This document shows positions 62,020-64,000 of a stretch of DNA of 64,000 nt, piece by piece. This DNA is from Prostheceraeus crozeri (taxonomy: Eukaryota; Platyhelminthes; Polycladida; Euryleptidae). Position numbers and translations under genes: made by a program. The stretch spans positions 62,001 through 126,000 of the forward strand of contig CAJQUW010011511.1 in assembly GCA_907163375.1 (NCBI GenBank), read 5' to 3'. The notes beneath the pieces are model-generated. The model did no database searches, had not been told where the DNA came from, and saw only the letters and a list, made by a program, of their open reading frames with translations. Every line of letters begins with the position of its first letter. Positions within the stretch are counted from its first letter, which is position 1.

Positions 62020-64000
62020 CTGAAAGAAAATTGTCAAGAAATAGATTACAAGAAATTATATTAGCCTCTGAACAACCAGTTTGCAGTGAATTCCTTATGT
62101 TTTGCATTTATTGTATAAGTTTTGAATTTAACATAATTGGTATAATGCACATTCAGAAGTTTTTTTACGTGAGTTCATCACAAACTCTGAAAAATAGGCA
62201 AAAGTGTCCAAGGTCTGGCTACTGTACGTGAATAGGGTTGCTTTTTTGCCGGCTAAAACTGGTTTTTGCCCACCAAGTTGGTAAAAACCGGCAAAAACTT
62301 GGCAAAAAACATGGTAAAAACCGGATGAAAACTAAAAATTCCCGAAAAAATCAGTTCATGCTAATTCTTCACGAAATGATCGACAGCAAGTAGGGGTTCA
62401 AAGTATTACGGTGCATGCTGGTTTTCAGTTTGCAACTCTTATCTTCCAAAACTACATGACATTTCATTCTGTGATGGAACCAACATGATATGTTTTGATA
62501 ACGAACGACATACGATGTTGTCTTTCTTTACGATTGCTCTGCCCTTTTCTTGTGATTTAAGAAACCAAATTTAGACTTCAGCACCATTTTGGCTCTTTGG
62601 TTTCATGTAACAGAAGTTGTTAGATACTCGCAGAATTATCATCAAATGATAAAAAAAATGGAAAAAAATATGAATATAACTGGTTTATATACATAGAACT
62701 AAATTAAGCCAACCAGACTTTTCTTCATGTGGACAAGCTTCAATAACCCCACTGTCATCCTTCGTGGTTGGTTGTTGAGTGTAGAGTGTATTTGTAGCTT
62801 AGGTTTCATCAGATCTTGATTCGAACCCAGGTCTCATGAGCACAGAGAAAACATTCTATCAAAAGGCCTCTGTACCGGAAAATTTCACCTCCCAAATCAA
62901 GCAAACAGTCACTTAGAATGCATTTCTACTTTTTTTAGAAATATTCTAAAAGTACCAATGCTTGCGACTGTAGCAGGAAATCATGATTTGCAAGAACAAA
63001 TAATAATTAAATAACATAGTTCGCACCAGCAATCTTGATAAAGTAAGGTAAAATAAATCTATTCTGAACAAGCTTCAGTTATAATCTCACAACAAAAAAA
63101 CAAGTCCCCACAGTAAACTGGTTTTTGTTTTTTCTTTTTTTTTATTTTTCGGCTTATAAATTGATCTGTTAATAGAATCTGAAGAGCGAAAAACAATTTT
63201 GACATTATTGTGATATACAAGTTTGTTTAAAGTTCTTGAAATTTCCATATTTTGAGCTCAAATCAGAACTTTACTTTGGGATTTAAATTCATTTAACATA
63301 ACCTTATCCTCTATATACGTGAGGGTAACTTACCATGACATGAAAAATGTTTTAGGGCAAAATATTTAATCTAGTCCTTCTGGGAGTGTAGGATAAGTTT
63401 CATAATAATATTCGTGTAATCACAATGGCGGGTTATTATATATTTATATTTATTAGTGTACTATGTATTTTATATTTCCTATTATGCGTATTTTATTTTT
63501 ATTTATGTTTGTTAGTTTTTTGGGACATTTGCCAGATTTATCAGACAAACTATTCTATATCAGCAGGGAGGTTAATCGCAGAAATCCGGAGGCCAGATTT
63601 CTACATTTTCCTACCCTACAAGCCTCATGGTATGTCTGTTTTCGATCTTTTAGATAGAGCCAAGTGATTTCCTTCCAGCAAGGGACGTCTGTTGCATCTT
63701 ATTACCATGAATGAATTCGTAAAGGCAACAAAAATGCGTGCATACTTAGCTTGCTCAACAGCCTTATAAAAATATTTTTTATAATAATTCATATTCTTAC
63801 ACCTATACTTGGAACATATTCTTGATTGAAATACGATATTGATAGGTTGATAGGTTTGAATTGTGAAAATACAGGCCTAAATGTTTATCGAATGATGAAA
63901 AAGTAAAGTGAACTTATTGCGTCTAATGTTCATCAATAAAGTAAAGAGTGACGATGATCCCTTGTATTGTATGTACCCAAAAAACGTAGGCAGTAATGCT
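62020..64000. other. Host DNA, probably upstream ferritin intron
   Basis: No further ferritin exon found on the minus strand. At 62245-62333 the motif GTAAAAACCGG and variants repeat several times. The frame 63425-63667 (+) starts with a very hydrophobic segment (cysteine-, Phe- and Leu-rich) and is open for 80 codons; it could be a small membrane protein or chance in AT-rich DNA. Confidence 0.4.
62245..62333 (+). repeat. Short tandem-like repeat, GTAAAAACCGG motif
   Basis: GGTAAAAACCGG appears twice, with degenerate copies (GGCAAAAACTTGG, GGCTAAAACTGG) between and an inverted version at the left, giving a locally palindromic patch. Confidence 0.55.

Overview
The window looks like genomic DNA of an invertebrate metazoan. 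It has spliced exon fragments of ordinary animal genes (C-type lectin, ferritin) and a dense mix of animal transposons: Polinton, CR1/Jockey-like LINEs, Penelope-like elements, mariner, Tc1, piggyBac, a tRNA-derived SINE and MITEs. The species cannot be named from the sequence.

The most interesting part is 3642-21767, a complete, extremely AT-rich Polinton/Maverick of the adintovirus type. It has 492-bp terminal inverted repeats with about five mismatches, AG...CT termini, and a 6-bp target duplication (GTTTCT). It sits inside an ORF1-like part of a LINE. Order from the left: an unrecognised cargo gene (-) over a ~124-bp tandem repeat, a 50-codon ORF ending in a PIP-box-like peptide, a membrane-hairpin protein, a coiled-coil protein (frameshifted), a penton-like minor capsid protein, the packaging ATPase (one stop), protein-primed DNA polymerase B (-, one stop), an unknown 452-aa acidic-tailed protein (-), a coiled-coil protein with a phage tail-fibre-like N-terminus, a small pVI-like candidate, the major capsid protein (frameshifted), a pX-like protein, a fused phospholipase A2-integrase, and an adenain-like protease (-). 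Replication (PolB), integration (integrase), packaging (ATPase) and morphogenesis (capsid proteins, protease, pX-like, PLA2) are therefore all represented. Four genes each carry a single break, so the copy as read is not autonomous.

Two signals in the element are not explained by genes. First, GC-rich double hairpins of the type GGCGTAGCC...GAACC-TAC-GGTTCG lie between genes and also inside three coding regions, always in the same frame (RTEGS-like peptides). Second, nearly every gene begins with a T-rich tract followed by T(T/A)AAAA-ATG, often with short tandem repeats upstream.

The remaining ~42 kb is host DNA. C-type lectin 3' exons lie just after the LINE. At 24645-30910 a large inverted duplication encloses a mariner (which landed within one arm) and a nearly intact piggyBac. 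Then come a LINE remnant (-), an internally deleted Tc1, and a Penelope remnant (-) broken up by a MITE and two inverted SINE cores. A Penelope fragment folded into a 409-bp inverted repeat follows, then two phase-compatible exons of an unknown plus-strand gene with a Penelope RT and a Tc1 between them, a second near-identical Tc1, and a long repeat-rich stretch. At the right are the last two exons of a ferritin gene (-), whose ~6-kb intron holds another Tc1 and LINE fragments.
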